Shown here: positions 5,902 through 12,412 of the stretch, piece by piece
Layout: the number at the start of each line of letters is the position of its first letter
Position numbering within the stretch: position 1 is the stretch's first letter
NCBI GenBank assembly: GCA_005239845.1
Contig: SBBD01000022.1
Location: forward strand, 1 to 18,384
Origin: an archaeon
GTDB lineage: Archaea > Micrarchaeota > Micrarchaeia > Norongarragalinales > SBBD01
Direction of reading: 5' to 3'
Length of the DNA: 18,384 nucleotides
The notes under the pieces: model-generated
The model's input: only the letters and a program-made list of their open reading frames with translations
The model's database searches: none
Told to the model about the DNA's origin: nothing
Made by a program: the position numbers and the translations under genes

Positions 5902-6603
5902 TTGAAGGACTTGCACGAAAACCTATTGGGGGCGCTCCTGAAACTGGCGTCAAAAGGAGCGTTGCACCAAATGATTAACTTGAGTACGGCTTCGCTCGGC
6001 AAGGAAATGCAGGTGTCGCAGCAAACGGTTTCCCGTTGGCTCTCCCAACTAGCGACAGAAAGATACGTGGAAAGGCGGTTCAACCGCATTCGCTTGACTC
6101 CGAAGGCGAGGGAGTTTTTGGAAGGCGTTTCGGGCGACCTTCAGGCCGTATTGCAGGAAAAGCACGAGTTCAAGCTGCAGGGACGTGTGGTTGCCGGCTT
6201 GCAGGAAGGACAGTACTATTTGATGCAACCCGAATACCAGGCCCAGTTGCACAAGCTGTTGGGCTATAACGTGTTTCCGGGAACGCTTAACTTGCAGCTT
6301 TCGGAAGCAAGCGGAGGAGAAGCGGAAAGAAAGGGCGTGGAAGGGAGGAAGCAGCTTGCCGGCATCCCTGGAATCGAACTGAAACCATTCAAGAAGGAGG
6401 GAAGAGAGTTCGGGGGGGCCATGCTATATCCCTGCCACATCGTGAAACTGGCCAAACAAACCATGACAGAGGGAGCCATCATTGTTCCCTATAAGACGCA
6501 TCACGGCCCCAACATCCTGGAACTCGTGGCACCTTACTCGCTGCGGGACAAGCTCATGCTCAAGAACGGCGATGAAGTGGAAGTCAGAGTGCTCGGCAAA
6601 TAA
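5902..6603 (+). CDS. ribK: CTP-dependent riboflavin kinase with N-terminal HTH regulator domain (RbkR-like)
   Basis: 233 residues in two parts. Residues 5-75 form a winged HTH (LGKEMQVSQQTVSRWLSQLATERYVER is the recognition helix region). Residues 90-233 are the archaeal riboflavin kinase (DUF120) domain: GRVVAGLQEGQYYL for the nucleotide, FPGTLNLQL (127-133) with the metal/phosphate-binding Thr-Asn, EGAIIVPYKTHHGPNILELVAP, and LRDKLMLKNGDEVEV. It makes FMN from riboflavin using CTP. Fused archaeal proteins of this type (RbkR) also regulate riboflavin genes, so this one may do both jobs. Start is TTG 5902, with GGAAGGG upstream; the next ATG would cut the HTH. Two exact repeats over TATA boxes sit in the divergent gap. 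Confidence 0.9.
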   Translation: MKDLHENLLGALLKLASKGALHQMINLSTASLGKEMQVSQQTVSRWLSQLATERYVERRFNRIRLTPKAREFLEGVSGDLQAVLQEKHEFKLQGRVVAGLQEGQYYLMQPEYQAQLHKLLGYNVFPGTLNLQLSEASGGEAERKGVEGRKQLAGIPGIELKPFKKEGREFGGAMLYPCHIVKLAKQTMTEGAIIVPYKTHHGPNILELVAPYSLRDKLMLKNGDEVEVRVLGK

Positions 6604-6638
6604 AACGCGGAGCAAACGGGATAGGAGGCCTGGAAAAC

Positions 6639-6649
6639 AAATATTAATT
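6639..6649 (+). promoter_or_regulatory. TATA-like box for the 6670 gene
   Basis: AAATATTAATT lies about 21-31 bases before ATG 6670. The spacing supports a leaderless start there; a TTG at 6649 would overlap the box. Confidence 0.4.
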
Positions 6650-6669
6650 TGAGTCAGCGTAAGCGTTGC

Positions 6670-7593
6670 ATGCCGAATAAAGGAAGAGGCAACATAGAAG
6701 TGCTTTTCAGCCTTACGGAGCATAACGAGCCACAAACGGCATCCCAATTCGCTAATCATGCGGAGGAGTTCCTGAAGGGCAGAAGAGGCACGTTCCTCGT
6801 GGAAATGGCGATGCCCAAAAACGTGCCAGACGCTATGCTACTTCGGACATTATTCAGAAAACCGGAAGCCATGGACGCCTATGCAGCCATATTGGATGGC
6901 GAGCATTTGCCTGCCTTTTGGGGCGATTTTCTGCGCCACCTAGCACAGAAGGTAAGGGAAGGACATTCTGTTCATTGGCTGGAGCGCATGCCAGAGAGAA
7001 ACTATGCAGCAATCGTAGAGAAGCTGGGATTTGAAGAGAGGCTTGCAGAAGCGATGCAAAAATATGCCAAAGGGCATTACGAAGAAGGAGTAGCACTAGC
7101 CCGAAAAACGCTGAAGGAAATCTTTGAAATTAATGCCTTGCGGAAAACGGCGGCGGAATCCAACATCAGGGACGCCATTCGCGCTGGACAAAAAAACAAG
7201 CAGGCTCGACCCATCGTCGTTTGGCAAGGCGTCGCACACTCGATGGAAGCGAGGGCGCTAAAGAGAGAATTGGAAAAGGCCGGTGCCACCGTAAGCGTTC
7301 GAGTGGTTCCCTTCAAAACCGATCCCTTCAGTTCATTGGTACGGAAGAGAATGCTCTATCCGAACCAACCCATATCCGATGAAGAAGTCCAGCGGGCACT
7401 CATGGGTTCTTACGTGTTTTATACGCTCCGCCCGCATCTCGGACATGAAAAAGCTGTTCGGAAGAGCATGGCGATTGCGCGGGAGGCAACCCCCCAAGAA
7501 ATCAGGAACGTCTCCGTAGAGCTCGGAAGGAGAAAGGGAGAAGCCATTGAGGAAATCCTTCGAAGACTTCGAGAGCGGAAGCAAAGACCTTAA
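6670..7593 (+). CDS. Uncharacterised protein, possible TraB/ChaN/EreA (Tiki-like) superfamily member
   Basis: About 307 residues, no signal peptide or membrane helix. Near the N-terminus a strand leads to SLTEHNEP (E17, H18), then a helix with H30 and the strand TFLVEMAMP (E45). A later strand IVVWQGVAHS places H190 at a strand end, followed by ALKRELEKAGATV. Acidic-His pairs at strand ends plus a late G-x-x-H are what TraB, ChaN and EreA families share, so a metal-dependent hydrolase-like fold is possible. This is pattern-level reasoning with low certainty. The C-terminus is long, helical and very basic. ATG 6670 is preferred over TTG 6649 because of the TATA spacing. Its stop codon overlaps the TATA box of the RNase P RNA gene. 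Confidence 0.5.
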   Translation: MPNKGRGNIEVLFSLTEHNEPQTASQFANHAEEFLKGRRGTFLVEMAMPKNVPDAMLLRTLFRKPEAMDAYAAILDGEHLPAFWGDFLRHLAQKVREGHSVHWLERMPERNYAAIVEKLGFEERLAEAMQKYAKGHYEEGVALARKTLKEIFEINALRKTAAESNIRDAIRAGQKNKQARPIVVWQGVAHSMEARALKRELEKAGATVSVRVVPFKTDPFSSLVRKRMLYPNQPISDEEVQRALMGSYVFYTLRPHLGHEKAVRKSMAIAREATPQEIRNVSVELGRRKGEAIEEILRRLRERKQRP

Positions 7594-7597
7594 AAAC
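7589..7597 (+). promoter_or_regulatory. TATA box of the RNase P RNA gene
   Basis: CTTAAAAAC overlaps the TAA stop of the upstream gene. It lies about 25 bases before the first base of the P1 helix at 7619, the normal archaeal TATA-to-start distance. Confidence 0.5.
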
Positions 7598-7618
7598 GAC
7601 TACACGCACAAATACGTA

Positions 7619-7903
7619 GGCAGGCGGAGGAGTGTGCCGCTGACCTTCGAAAGGAGGAGGAAGTTCTGTCCGCCCGAGACTTCATGTCTTGCAAGGCCTG
7701 CAACACGGCTTGCCTAAGGCAAACGACGGGGAACAGAAACGAGACCGCCCGCATGGAGCCATGATGCACAAGAGCTTCGAAATGCGCGCGGGTGAAACGG
7801 CCTCGCCGGCAGGTGCTCCGGCACCGGGGCGCAAGAGCCCAAGACGCTCGCTCAGACCGATGCGGCAACCAACGGAAGACAGACTACGGCTCTTCCGCCT
7901 GCC
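7619..7903 (+). ncRNA. rnpB: RNase P RNA, archaeal type
   Basis: About 285 bases, the catalytic RNA that trims the 5' leader of pre-tRNA. The ends pair as P1: GGCAGGCGGA (7619-7628) is the perfect complement of TCCGCCTGCC (7894-7903). Inside this, TGCCGC (7635-7640) pairs with GCGGCA (7862-7867) as P2. The conserved 5' block GAGGAAGTTCTGTCC (about 7656) matches the archaeal GAGGAAGUUC core. Further landmarks are AACAGAAACGAGACCGCC (about 7734), GGGTGAAACGG (about 7790), the hairpin GGTGC-TCCG-GCACC (7812-7825) and a 3' ACAGACTACGGCTC. A T-rich CTTTATT follows. No protein frame of this region resembles a known protein. The exact ends are inferred from P1. Confidence 0.9.
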
Positions 7904-7915
7904 CTTTATTCTAAT
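7904..7915 (+). promoter_or_regulatory. T-rich element between RNase P RNA and RPA genes
   Basis: CTTTATTCTAAT directly follows the P1 helix and may end the RNA transcript. It also lies 15-25 bases before the RPA start, so it could act as that gene's TATA box. Only 25 bases separate the RNA from the RPA ATG, so co-transcription is another option. Confidence 0.35.
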
Positions 7916-7928
7916 AGGAGTTGCTTCC

Positions 7929-9110
7929 ATGAAGTTTGAGGAACTCGTTTTTTTGGCCGTGAAGAAGTCCGGCTTAAGCGAAGAGGAAGTCAAACACAAC
8001 ATCCGCTTAAAACAGAAGGAGTATAACGACCTGATTCTCGAAGAGGACGCTGCCAAACTGCTATTGCAGGAACTCGGCATTACCGTGCCAGAAGAAGAGC
8101 CGCCCCTGCAATGGAATACCTTGAAAGAAATCTCGCAGCAAAAAATAGGGGAGGCAAGTACGGTCGTCCGCATTCTTCACATGAACAGCCCCAAGGCTTT
8201 CGAAACCGCCCAAAAGAAGGGGCTCGTGTGCAACGTGGAAGTCGCGGACGAGACCGGCAAGGGAATGCTCGTGCTGTGGGACGAGGACGTGTGGCTCATG
8301 GAAAGGGCGAAATGGCAACGGAATGATGTGCTGGAATTGCGAAGGGTGCGGGTGAAAAACTTCAATCCCCTCGAATTGCATGCCGCACTGCTGAGCGAGT
8401 TTGCCCTTGCAGGAGAACGGGAAGCGTACCCGAAGAACGAGCAAAAGCTCGCTGATTTCAAGCAGTTGGAGGTTGGGAAGGACGTGGACGCCGTTGCCCG
8501 CGTACTGGAAATGGGGCAGTTGAAGGAGTTTGAAAGGGAGGGAAGGAAGGGAAAAGTGTTGAACGTGTTGCTGGCAGATCCTCAAGGAAACCTGGCGAAA
8601 GGAGTGTTGTGGGACTATTACGCGGACTTTGCAAACCGGCGAGTGCACGTAGGGGATTTGGTGAAGCTGGAATCGTTTTCCGTGAAGAAGAACCTGGAAA
8701 TCGAGCTGCACGGCACGTGGAGGTCCCACGTCATACTGAGTCCGGAAGGATATGCCGCCAAAACGAGGGAAGAAGCGCTTACGGAATCTGCTCCGGCCAC
8801 ATCGATAGCTGAATTGCCGAAAAAAAAGAAAGGAGTAGTTACGGCTACCTTGCAGGAAATCGTTTCCGCGGAAAAAAAGGGGGAGGAAGTCAGGGTAGAG
8901 GCCGTATTGAAGGATGAAAGCGGACAAGAAAGGTTGGAGTTTAAGGGGAGAGAGGGGCTTCGGATTCTAGAACTGAAGCATGTTCCGCGAATTCCGTTGG
9001 AGCTCGTCTTGAAACTCAAGGCAGAGCATTTAAAAGGCAAGAAAGTCACCGTGGTGGTATCCGAAAAAAAAGACAAGTACGAGGCGGAACACGTCATAAA
9101 AATGGAATGA
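7929..9110 (+). CDS. Replication protein A, large subunit (OB-fold single-stranded DNA-binding protein)
   Basis: 393 residues. RPA coats single-stranded DNA in replication and repair. A helical N-terminal segment (about 1-60, SEEEVKHNIRLKQKEY) is shared by archaeal RPA large subunits. OB-fold 1 spans roughly 70-160 (STVVRILHMNSPKAFE, GLVCNVEVADETGKGMLVLWDE). OB-fold 2 is about 175-290 (VDAVARVLEMGQLKEFER, GKVLNVLLADPQGNLAKGVLWD). After a short charged linker a third, less clear OB-like domain fills 305-393. No zinc finger is visible, unlike some euryarchaeal RPA. ATG 7929 has GGAG nine bases upstream; the frame opens earlier, but that part is the RNase P RNA gene. Nop5 follows in the same direction. 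Confidence 0.85.
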   Translation: MKFEELVFLAVKKSGLSEEEVKHNIRLKQKEYNDLILEEDAAKLLLQELGITVPEEEPPLQWNTLKEISQQKIGEASTVVRILHMNSPKAFETAQKKGLVCNVEVADETGKGMLVLWDEDVWLMERAKWQRNDVLELRRVRVKNFNPLELHAALLSEFALAGEREAYPKNEQKLADFKQLEVGKDVDAVARVLEMGQLKEFEREGRKGKVLNVLLADPQGNLAKGVLWDYYADFANRRVHVGDLVKLESFSVKKNLEIELHGTWRSHVILSPEGYAAKTREEALTESAPATSIAELPKKKKGVVTATLQEIVSAEKKGEEVRVEAVLKDESGQERLEFKGREGLRILELKHVPRIPLELVLKLKAEHLKGKKVTVVVSEKKDKYEAEHVIKME

Positions 9111-9180
9111 AGGGATTAACGGCAAAACAGCAAACCGGCTAATCGGCCATCGTACACTTCAAAAAAACGGAGTGGATTTT

Positions 9181-10107
9181 ATGCAGCGCGAGGAACTCTT
9201 GGAGCAGGCAAAAAAAAAGGTGCAGGAAGAGCTTTCCGGAAAGGACTTGCGGCTCATGCAGGCCGTGAAGACGCTGGACGACTTGGATGAGGCGAAAAGC
9301 CTGCTCTTCGAGCGCTTGCGGGAGTGGTTCAAACTCAATTTTCCTTCGTTGGAGTTGCAGAACGAGGAATCCTATTGCAGGGTCGTCGCGGAATTTGGGG
9401 CAAAAGAGGAATTCGAATTAGTGAAGCTGCAGGAAGTCGTGGGGGAAAAGAAGGCCCTCGAGCTCTTGCAGGCGGCGGAAAGGGGCTATGGCGCTCCCTT
9501 CGACTTGCAGGACCGGAAGGCCGCGAAAGGCCTTGCCAAACGCATACTCGAACTGTATTTTTTGAGAAAGGAATTGGAGGAATACATTTCGTTTGAGGCG
9601 CAGCGGACGCTGAAAAACATCAGCTACTTGTCAGACCCCTTGTTTGCCGCGCGCTTGGTCACGACGGCGGGAGGCTTGCACCGCCTGGCGAAGATGCCGG
9701 CCAGCATGATTCAAGTAATTGGGGCGGAAAAAGCGCTGTTCAGGCACCTTCGCACGGGTTCGCGGCCCCCCAAGCACGGCGTGCTGTTCCAGACGGCGCT
9801 CATCAGCACGGCCTCTCCGGAGAAAAGGGGTAGGCTGGCGCGCGCGCTCGCCGGCAAGCTGGCGATTGCCGCGAAGGCGGACTATTACTCGCACGAATTC
9901 ATTGCCCCGAAACTCAAGGAACAACTGGAAACCAGGATAAAGGACATTGGACAGCAAAAGAAGAGGAAACCTGAACCCGTTCATGAAGGAAGAGAACGCA
10001 AGTTCAGCAAACGAAGGGAAAAAGAGTTTGGCAACCGGAATTCCTTTGGAGAACAGGAGGGATATCAGAAAAAACCGCCGTTTCCGGGAAGGAGAAAATT
10101 CCGTTAA
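9181..10107 (+). CDS. nop5: Nop5/Nop56/58-family box C/D sRNP protein lacking the N-terminal domain
   Basis: 308 residues, versus roughly 370-410 in most archaeal Nop5. Residues 1-160 are the coiled-coil region, starting at the LMQAVKTLDDLDEAKSLLFERLREWFKLNFPSLE block. The Nop domain follows: GGLHRLAKMPASMIQVIGAE, KALFRHLRTGSRPPKHGVLF, and RGRLARALAGKLAIAAKADYYS. It binds L7Ae and the guide RNA. A Lys/Arg-rich tail covers 259-308. Usual Nop5 has about 120 residues before the coiled coil that hold fibrillarin; they are absent here, and no coding frame upstream supplies them. The start has GGAG eight bases upstream; GTG 9172 adds only three residues. No fibrillarin gene is adjacent, although it usually is. 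Family assignment is firm. Confidence 0.9.
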   Translation: MQREELLEQAKKKVQEELSGKDLRLMQAVKTLDDLDEAKSLLFERLREWFKLNFPSLELQNEESYCRVVAEFGAKEEFELVKLQEVVGEKKALELLQAAERGYGAPFDLQDRKAAKGLAKRILELYFLRKELEEYISFEAQRTLKNISYLSDPLFAARLVTTAGGLHRLAKMPASMIQVIGAEKALFRHLRTGSRPPKHGVLFQTALISTASPEKRGRLARALAGKLAIAAKADYYSHEFIAPKLKEQLETRIKDIGQQKKRKPEPVHEGRERKFSKRREKEFGNRNSFGEQEGYQKKPPFPGRRKFR

Positions 10108-10141
10108 GCAACCCCCTTGGCATTCCGGAAATACTTGAAGG

Positions 10142-10149
10142 CATATATT
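10142..10149 (+). promoter_or_regulatory. TATA box of the triple-HTH protein gene
   Basis: CATATATT ends 20 bases before the ATG at 10169, about 26 from its centre, which fits a leaderless transcript. No SD is present. Confidence 0.5.
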
Positions 10150-10168
10150 CTTTTCCCTATCTTACAAT

Positions 10169-11245
10169 ATGCGTAGAATGGCATCAACCCCAGAGGAGAT
10201 TCCTCCCCAGTTTTCGGATTTGAGTGCCAAAGAACGGCAGCTCATGGAGGAGTTCCATCGTAATCCCGTGCAATGGCAGCACGATCTCGCAAAAAAACTT
10301 GGCTGGAAAAGTTCCCACGTGACAATCCGGATTCCAAACATTGCAAGAAAGCTCAGGCAAAGAGGATATCCGAATCCATTCAGGAAAAGCCGGATAGGCT
10401 TCTTCAACCGGCTTGCGCTCACCCCGGAATATATGGAAAGAGCAGGAATCCCTCTCACCACCGCTCTCGAAACGCACTTCCGGCCTCGTCTTGCAGGAGC
10501 GATTCGTGTTCTTGCCGAAAATCCAGGAATAAACCGAAGGAAGCTCGCCAAACGGCTAGGGGTCAGCAGCACCAAGGCAGAAAGAATGGTGGCCGAAATG
10601 CTCGGCGTTGTGCGCGCAGATTCCTTGCCGCCCATCTACCATTTGAAACGGTTGGGAATCATCGTTTCTCCCCAGTTTTCGGAGCGTTTTGCCTTGCCTT
10701 CCACTCGCGACGTCATTTCTCCATTTCTGGGAGAGGAAGCGAGGCGGGTTTTAGAATACAAAAGAGCGCACCCCAATGCGTCGTACTGGCAAACGGCTAC
10801 TGCCTTGAGAGTCGACCCTGCACGGGCACGACACCATTTTTACACGATACGAAGAATTGTTTCTGCAACGCACACGCCGCACTCTCCACAGTTTCCTATT
10901 TCAGACGCATTGCTTTCCTACGTGCCCAACCATTTCGGCTTTCTCCGGTTCGATGGCAGATGGCAAATCCCACACGGTGTGAACCGCAACCCCGCCTTAT
11001 CGAGGGCCCTTCTTTGGACAGCCGAAATCAGGAGAATATTGGGCGGAAACCATGAGGAGCGCTTGCAAGATGCCGTCCGCACGCGATTGAAGAGATCGTA
11101 TCCAATCGAATTGATCGAGTCGGCGCAAAGGCACTTGGAAACAGAACTCGGACATCAAGATCAGGTGGGCCGGCCCAATTTAAAGAAGCGAAGCCAAATT
11201 GTTCATGAACTGGACTTGCTTCAACAATATCTTCAGGCAAAGTAA
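10169..11245 (+). CDS. Unrecognised protein with three helix-turn-helix-like units
   Basis: 358 residues, no signal peptide or membrane helix, basic. I do not recognise the family. Three helical stretches look like HTH units at about 19-66 (AKERQLMEEFHRNPVQWQHD, then LAKKLGWKSSHV), 104-148 (NRRKLAKRLGVSSTKAERMV) and 188-232 (YWQTATALRVDPARARHHF). They are spaced about 85 residues, and each of the first two is followed by a similar tail ending in a proline (RLALTPEYMERAGIP; RLGIIVSPQFSERFALP). A repeated DNA- or RNA-binding unit is likely. The last 100 residues (RTRLKRSYPIELIESAQRHL) are helical and charged. The start follows a TATA box by 26 bases. The neighbours do not suggest a pathway. Confidence 0.6.
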   Translation: MRRMASTPEEIPPQFSDLSAKERQLMEEFHRNPVQWQHDLAKKLGWKSSHVTIRIPNIARKLRQRGYPNPFRKSRIGFFNRLALTPEYMERAGIPLTTALETHFRPRLAGAIRVLAENPGINRRKLAKRLGVSSTKAERMVAEMLGVVRADSLPPIYHLKRLGIIVSPQFSERFALPSTRDVISPFLGEEARRVLEYKRAHPNASYWQTATALRVDPARARHHFYTIRRIVSATHTPHSPQFPISDALLSYVPNHFGFLRFDGRWQIPHGVNRNPALSRALLWTAEIRRILGGNHEERLQDAVRTRLKRSYPIELIESAQRHLETELGHQDQVGRPNLKKRSQIVHELDLLQQYLQAK

Positions 11246-11282
11246 AGAGGGTCACAGAGTCAGATCCACTCAAAGCAGTTGA

Positions 11283-11720
11283 TTAGGCGACGTCGCTCAT
11301 GCGTTTTCCACGAAGTACGGCCGCCTGGGCGAGGAAAGGCTCCTTCCCATGCGCTTGCGCCCTCCGCTTCACTTGCCGGACCTTGTTCTCAATCGAGTGA
11401 AAGGCCTTCAAGGCCGCGGCAAGCGCATCCCGCTCGTGCGCGTTCTTGGGACGGAATTCAGAAGTCAGCTTATACTTTTCCTGCAAGGTCAGCGAGTGCT
11501 TCGGGCAAAAGAGGCGGCAGGAAAAAGAACGATGCAACTTGTTGGCGAGCTTGGAAGGAGGGTTGGTGTCGCTTGCCACGATGACGGGGTCATACGCTGC
11601 AATGGCCTGCAGAAAGCCTTCCGAGCCCCAGTTCCTGCGGCTGCGCAGGGCTAAAACGTTTCCTTGCAGGTCGAGCACGGCGAAAGCCGTCGTCACCCCC
11701 GCATCGATTCCAACGATGAT
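11283..11720 (-). CDS. DUF460 N-terminal-domain protein, RNase H-like fold, with anomalous start
   Basis: About 145 residues. The frame reads IIVGIDAGVTTAFAVLDLQGNVLAL, the first strand of the RNase H/RuvC-like fold with its Asp. Then come IVASDTNPPSKLANKL with a second acidic site, and the C-terminal PKNAHERDALAAALKAFHSIENK. These are DUF460 (COG2433) signatures. Such proteins are predicted nucleic-acid enzymes, but the activity is unknown. In frame, the nearest ATG, GTG or TTG is a GTG at 11696; it would delete the conserved GIDAG strand. An ATC at 11720 lies eight bases after GAGGGG, and an ATG at 11728 is out of frame by one base. I placed the start at the ATC provisionally. A frameshift near 11721-11725, real or assembly error, is likely. 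Confidence 0.65.
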   Translation of the reverse strand: MIVGIDAGVTTAFAVLDLQGNVLALRSRRNWGSEGFLQAIAAYDPVIVASDTNPPSKLANKLHRSFSCRLFCPKHSLTLQEKYKLTSEFRPKNAHERDALAAALKAFHSIENKVRQVKRRAQAHGKEPFLAQAAVLRGKRMSDVA

Positions 11721-11753
11721 GGCCGCATCCCCTCTAATACAAGAAGCAGGAAG

Positions 11754-11765
11754 CGAAATAAAAAG
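11754..11765 (-). promoter_or_regulatory. TATA-like box for the DUF460 gene
   Basis: Minus-strand CTTTTTATTTCG lies about 30 bases before the out-of-frame ATG at 11728 and about 60 before the GTG at 11696. This supports initiation near 11720-11728 and argues against the GTG. Confidence 0.4.
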
Positions 11766-11832
11766 ACGGAGGAAGGCGCCTATCCCGCAACCTTCCGCAT
11801 AATAAATGACCGCATGGCGTTCTGAAAATAGG

Positions 11833-12402
11833 TTAGCCTAAAACCACGTAGATAGAGACGAGGTTATAGAGCGCGTGCGAGAGGATACAGGGATACAAAT
11901 TCTTTTCCCTTCTAACGTACAACCCCAACAGCAAGGCGACCAGCAACGCGCCCAACACTTCCACCCACGAGCCGTACACGAAATGAAGCAACGAAAAGAG
12001 CCCTGTAGAAAAAGCCAGGCCGAACTTTTCCTGCAAGTACCCGCGGAAAAAGAGTTCTTCCGCAAGAGGGGAAAGCGTGACCGCGATGACGAGCACGAAG
12101 AAGGGCTGTTGTTTCAGCAAGGCGTCAATGCGGTCCAGGTCGGAAAGGCCCAGGAGTTGCGAAAAATAGGAGAGAAGGAAAGCGAGAACGAACAAGGCTA
12201 CAAAAAGCAGCAGCGAATGCACGAGCATTTGGCGAACCAATTGGGGCTTCCTCCAGTAGGCGGGGTCCACATGGAGATAGGGCAGGGCTTGCGTCCATTT
12301 TTTTCCTTCCAAGGCTAGGGCTGCAAAGGAGGCGAAAAGAAAGAACAAGGCGGGCGCGGCCGCCACCAAAAAACCAAGAAAGGAAAAGGCGTAGAAGTCC
12401 AC
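11833..12402 (-). CDS. CPBP-family intramembrane metalloprotease
   Basis: 189 residues with about six membrane helices. Catalytic motifs of the CPBP (Rce1/CaaX, Abi) family are present: EELFFRGYLQ (the EExxxR glutamates) at about 116-125, then FSLLHFVYG (FxxxH) and HALYNL (HxxxN/B) near the C-terminus. These bind the metal inside the membrane. Family members trim CaaX proteins, process peptides or protect from bacteriocins; in archaea the substrate is usually unknown. The start is GTG 12402 with GGGGA seven bases upstream, only 10 bases after the DnaG stop at 12413, so the two are probably one transcript. No substrate candidate is seen nearby. Its stop overlaps the open DUF460 upstream region. 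Confidence 0.85.
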   Translation of the reverse strand: MDFYAFSFLGFLVAAAPALFFLFASFAALALEGKKWTQALPYLHVDPAYWRKPQLVRQMLVHSLLLFVALFVLAFLLSYFSQLLGLSDLDRIDALLKQQPFFVLVIAVTLSPLAEELFFRGYLQEKFGLAFSTGLFSLLHFVYGSWVEVLGALLVALLLGLYVRREKNLYPCILSHALYNLVSIYVVLG

Positions 12403-12412
12403 ACCGTTTCCC

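Noticed and set aside
7619..7903. Signal recognition particle RNA as an alternative for this RNA gene.
   Set aside because: The conserved helix 8 GGAAGGGAGCAGC-type sequence is missing, while RNase P core blocks and P1/P2 are present.
8061..8927. Minus-strand 288-codon ORF opposite RPA.
   Set aside because: Shadow of the RPA coding frame with no recognisable domain.
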